From the NCBI GenBank assembly GCA_963575745.1, contig CAUYUJ010021035.1, positions 1 to 64,000 on the forward strand: DNA of 64,000 bases, read 5' to 3'. The position numbers were made by a program, and so were the translations under genes. The stretch is from Prorocentrum cordatum. Its lineage: Eukaryota; Sar; Dinophyceae; Prorocentrales; Prorocentraceae. The notes beneath the pieces were generated by a model. The model saw only the letters and a list, made by a program, of their open reading frames with translations, made no database searches and was not told the DNA's origin. Numbering within the stretch: position 1 is the first letter of the stretch; the number at the start of each line of letters is the position of its first letter. This document shows, in pieces, positions 61,611 to 64,000 of this stretch.

Positions 61611-61904
61611 CCACCAGAAGAGGTACCGTCGGCGTCCTCGCCTTCGAGCTGGTCGAAGGGACCTAGGTCCTCGCAGTTCATGGTGGTGGAGTCGCCGACG
61701 AAGCACACGCGTGGGGATAATAGCGGCTGTGATTGCCTCGCCTCAGGTAAGCGGCCGTCCCGGGACTGATTTCCGCCAGTCGCTGACCCATCGCGATGTG
61801 CCCCGCGCAGATCGCCGGCCCGCAGTCCTGCTGGCAGCGGCGCAGGCGGCGCGGGCTGCTGAGCATTGCATACCTCCCGACCGCCCTGGGGTCGCGAAGA
61901 CGAG

Positions 61905-61945
61905 GGAAGGAGGAGGAGGAGGAGGAGGAAGGAGGACGAGGGAGA
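61905..61945. repeat. (GGA)n microsatellite
   Basis: A short GGAGGA run directly precedes the dispersed repeat copy at 61962, just as a GGAGGAGGG stretch precedes the copy at 48388. Confidence 0.8.
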
Positions 61946-61961
61946 CGCGGGGACGAGGACC

Positions 61962-62173
61962 GGTTGGGAAAAGCCCAAGCGAGGTCAACAGGGCCCTCAA
62001 GGGCCCCGACGAGGGCTCGCTAGCGTCGTCGTCGTCGTCGCCAAGGGAGCACCCTTCTACTGGTCCGGGGCTCAAGACTCCCGACCGCAACCCTGGAAAC
62101 CTCCACCAGTGCCAATTGACAGCTACTTCTAACACTGCGGCTCAGCTTCGCAACTTATCCGAACACCCATTTC
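61962..62173 (+). repeat. dispersed ~225-bp repeat, copy 2
   Basis: It matches 48388-48612 along its whole length with scattered substitutions and a loss of 9-12 bp in the (GTC)n part. Confidence 0.75.
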
Positions 62174-63018
62174 AAAACGCACCCAGCGCCGCTGCATTTG
62201 AGGATTTCTGCTCCGGTCTCGCTCCAGCATGCCCCTTGCGATACTATTCTCTTTGTGCTTTCCGGGTCTCCCCACCATTTTCGGACCCCAGGATTGCATT
62301 CATGTAACTCTGGGTGGGCCCTGGTGCCTCTTATCCTAGCATACATGGTCGGCAGTAGCGGCCGTAAGGCCTTCCCAATCTTCGAAACACATCGCGCTTG
62401 CTTTTTTCTTCGAAACACATCGCGATTGCTTTTTTCTCGGGGTCTTGCGGTCCTCTTGGAACCTATCCAGGCCTCTTCGGGCATTCCCTGGACCTCTTCG
62501 GCTCTCTTGGGCCAGTATAGGGGGCGTTTGGGGCAGCACTAGACGGCTCCTCGAACAACTGTTTGGGGGCCTTTTCCCTGAACGCCCCTTCCCAAGCGGC
62601 CCCAACAAAACATCCTCTGGGGCTGAAGAGCACTGAGACCAGTCGAACTTGCCGACATGTCGCAAAGGCGTCCCTGTGTCATGCGCCAGACTCTTAGCAG
62701 TGTATCCCCATACCAGAAATGTTGGAACTTGCGACTTAAGAGACGAGATGAGCAGTTTTAGTGCAGTAGTTCGCGCCACAACAAGCCTTTCTCTTGATGC
62801 GCACGAGCTCTGCCCCCTTTTCCCCTTCCTGCCCTCGTCCCTCTCCTTTCTTCCGTTCCCCTTCCTCCCCACACCTCCGAATCATCACCTCCCCCTGCCA
62901 TTCCTTTTTCCTCTCCTCTCCCACCTCCTCTCCCCCTTCCACTCCCCTCCTCCCCTTCTCTTTCTCCCCCCATCCCTCACCCCGGGGAGCAGGAGGAAGC
63001 GAAGGATGTGGACGCGGA
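62174..63018. other. spacer, no gene supported
   Basis: A 29-bp unit TTCGAAACACATCGCG-TTGCTTTTTTC occurs twice in tandem (62382-62438). A CCTCTTGG-type patch lies at 62450-62520 and a CT-rich tract at 62810-62985. Confidence 0.5.
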
Positions 63019-63096
63019 GGAGGAGGAGGAGGAGGAGGAGGAGGAGGAGGAGGAGGAGGAGGAGGAGGAGGAGGAGGAGGAGGAGGAGGAGGAGGA
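63019..63096. repeat. (GGA)n microsatellite
   Basis: About 25 uninterrupted GGA triplets. Confidence 0.95.
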
Positions 63097-63734
63097 GCGA
63101 GCAGCTGATGGGCAAGTCTAGTCAGGGGGGCGGGGCGGCGGGGGGCCAGCCTCAGGCCGACCACAGAGCCTGTGAATGACTCGTGACGAATCTGCGTGCC
63201 TACACAACCAGGCAGGATACCACGCAGGAGCTGGACAAATCCAGGCGAGGTCGATGAGGCGGAGGAGCCGACACACTTGTCTCGAAGGGGCCGCTGTGCT
63301 GGCCGGTAGCCTCAGTTATGACTGTTCAGTTGTGAGGTGGAATTGGTCAGCATCGTTTGCAAGAACACGTATGCCAGCGATTGGCCCGACCATGTGCAGC
63401 TGTGAGTGCCGCAAGGCACATGAGAAGGAGGATTTGTCTTGACTGCGACGCACTCTTTTTTCCTCTCCGTAGGATCTCAAACTCCTCGTGGCACACAGCG
63501 CCGATGGAAGAGAAGAGGGACTGGTCTGCATAGACCCGTGCCCCGCCAGGCGCAAACCTGGGGGCCCTCTCCGTTGCCCCCACCCTGGTCCGCAGGTAAA
63601 CGAAAGGCAACAATGCCCAATGCTGATGAGGACATCGTGGCCGGTGGTTTCGCGTACTCTGTGCCCCGGCCAAATGGCCGATGATCTGGACACCAAAGTT
63701 TGTCCTACATGCTGCTGAACGCGGCCGGCACTCC
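63097..63734. other. 3' flank of the recombinase gene, no gene supported
   Basis: Composition is balanced and several medium frames are open on both strands (63696-63316 minus, 63439-63718 plus) without recognisable motifs. It may be the 3' part of the element that encodes the recombinase. Confidence 0.4.
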
Positions 63735-64000
63735 CTAGAGACGTCGAGCAAGACGCCGTGCGAGTTCAAGGCACACCGACTTGCACGTGCTGCTAAGGTG
63801 CAAATCCGCAAGCTGGGAACCGCCGTCGGTTATGTAAATCCGTGCCGTGCGGCTGCTTTCCCAGCGGCCGCGCTCGCACTTTTCATCCATGGAGCCGCAT
63901 GCGCGGAAATGATGTGTGGCCCCACCACGCCTGAAGCTGTAAGGGCGGAAGCCATGCTGGTGAGCATCCAGGTCCCTGAGAAATGAATTAAACAACTGCC
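63735..64000 (-). CDS. tyrosine recombinase, C-terminal fragment, 5' end outside window
   Basis: The frame is open to the right edge and reads FNSFLRDLDAHQHGFRPYSF, then RRGGATHHFRACGSM, then EKCERGRWESSRTARIYI, and ends LELARRLARRL with TAG at 63737-63735. H-G-x-R-P-Y-S-F-R-R-G-G-A-T is the box with the second catalytic Arg; R-G-R-W is the position usually held by G-H or G-W; the Tyr of RIYI is the nucleophile. These recombinases cut and rejoin DNA through a phosphotyrosine link. In dinoflagellates related frames are numerous and probably come from mobile elements (DIRS- or Crypton-like); the family cannot be fixed from 87 residues. The N-terminal catalytic Arg lies outside the window. Confidence 0.7.
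   Translation of the reverse strand, partial: QLFNSFLRDLDAHQHGFRPYSFRRGGATHHFRACGSMDEKCERGRWESSRTARIYITDGGSQLADLHLSSTCKSVCLELARRLARRL

Noticed and set aside
1-64000. tRNA, rRNA and spliced-leader RNA genes
   Set aside because: No cloverleaf with matching A and B boxes, no rRNA core sequence and no 22-nt dinoflagellate spliced-leader sequence was noticed on either strand. A tRNAscan/Infernal run would be needed to exclude small ones.

Overview
The window looks like nuclear DNA of a dinoflagellate. It is mostly GC-rich, gene-poor and dominated by repeats. The few recognisable host exons are short and far apart, at least one splice junction is GC-AG rather than GT-AG, and the decayed retroelements (a Ty1/copia polyprotein, two non-LTR elements, a gag/zinc-knuckle element, a tyrosine-recombinase tail) are of kinds abundant in dinoflagellate genomes. 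I saw no rRNA or tRNA gene, no copy of the 22-nt dinoflagellate spliced-leader sequence, no CRISPR array and no bacterial operon structure. The species cannot be settled from sequence alone.

Layout. 0-10 kb: scattered minus-strand exons (376-588, 1810-2041, 5085-5377, 7021-7920, 8669-8794, 9229-9471 and an HMG-box-like exon at 9851-10038) in low-complexity intronic or intergenic DNA. One intron is an almost pure 430-nt poly(A)/poly(T) tract bordered by a 6-bp direct repeat. 10.1-15.2 kb: a decayed minus-strand retroelement with a gag-like protein, a CCHC zinc knuckle, several in-frame stops and, at its 3' end, a stretch resembling the Tpt1/KptA RNA 2'-phosphotransferase family. 15.6-16.3 kb: an apparently perfect 330-bp tandem duplication. 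18.2-27.7 kb: a complete but dead Ty1/copia element on the minus strand, with about 240-bp LTRs, a 5-bp target-site duplication (GCCAT), an initiator-Met-type primer-binding site and gag-protease-(methyltransferase-like)-integrase-RT-RNase H remnants.

28-35 kb: exons of a probable ubiquitin-binding protein (UBA domain at about 35 kb, ubiquitin-interacting motif at 28.6 kb) around a 2.1-kb satellite of roughly 245-bp units, each carrying two hairpins. 36-44 kb: segmental duplications carrying 12-bp GATC-rich minisatellites, then long CCAAGAGG-type imperfect arrays that switch orientation near 40.9 kb. 46.4-48.3 and 54.2-56.5 kb: two arrays of a 90-bp satellite flanking a fairly young non-LTR retrotransposon (49.8-53.8 kb; ORF1 with RRM-like fold, ORF2 with AP endonuclease and RT). 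57.7-61.1 kb: a second non-LTR element on the minus strand (RT, Cys/His motif, RNase H). 63.7-64.0 kb: the C-terminal end of a tyrosine recombinase running off the right edge.

The genes do not form a pathway. The window is best read as long host introns and intergenic DNA filled by successive transposon and satellite expansions. Many breaks in the retroelements fall in homopolymers, so sequencing error and true decay must be told apart before any element is called dead.
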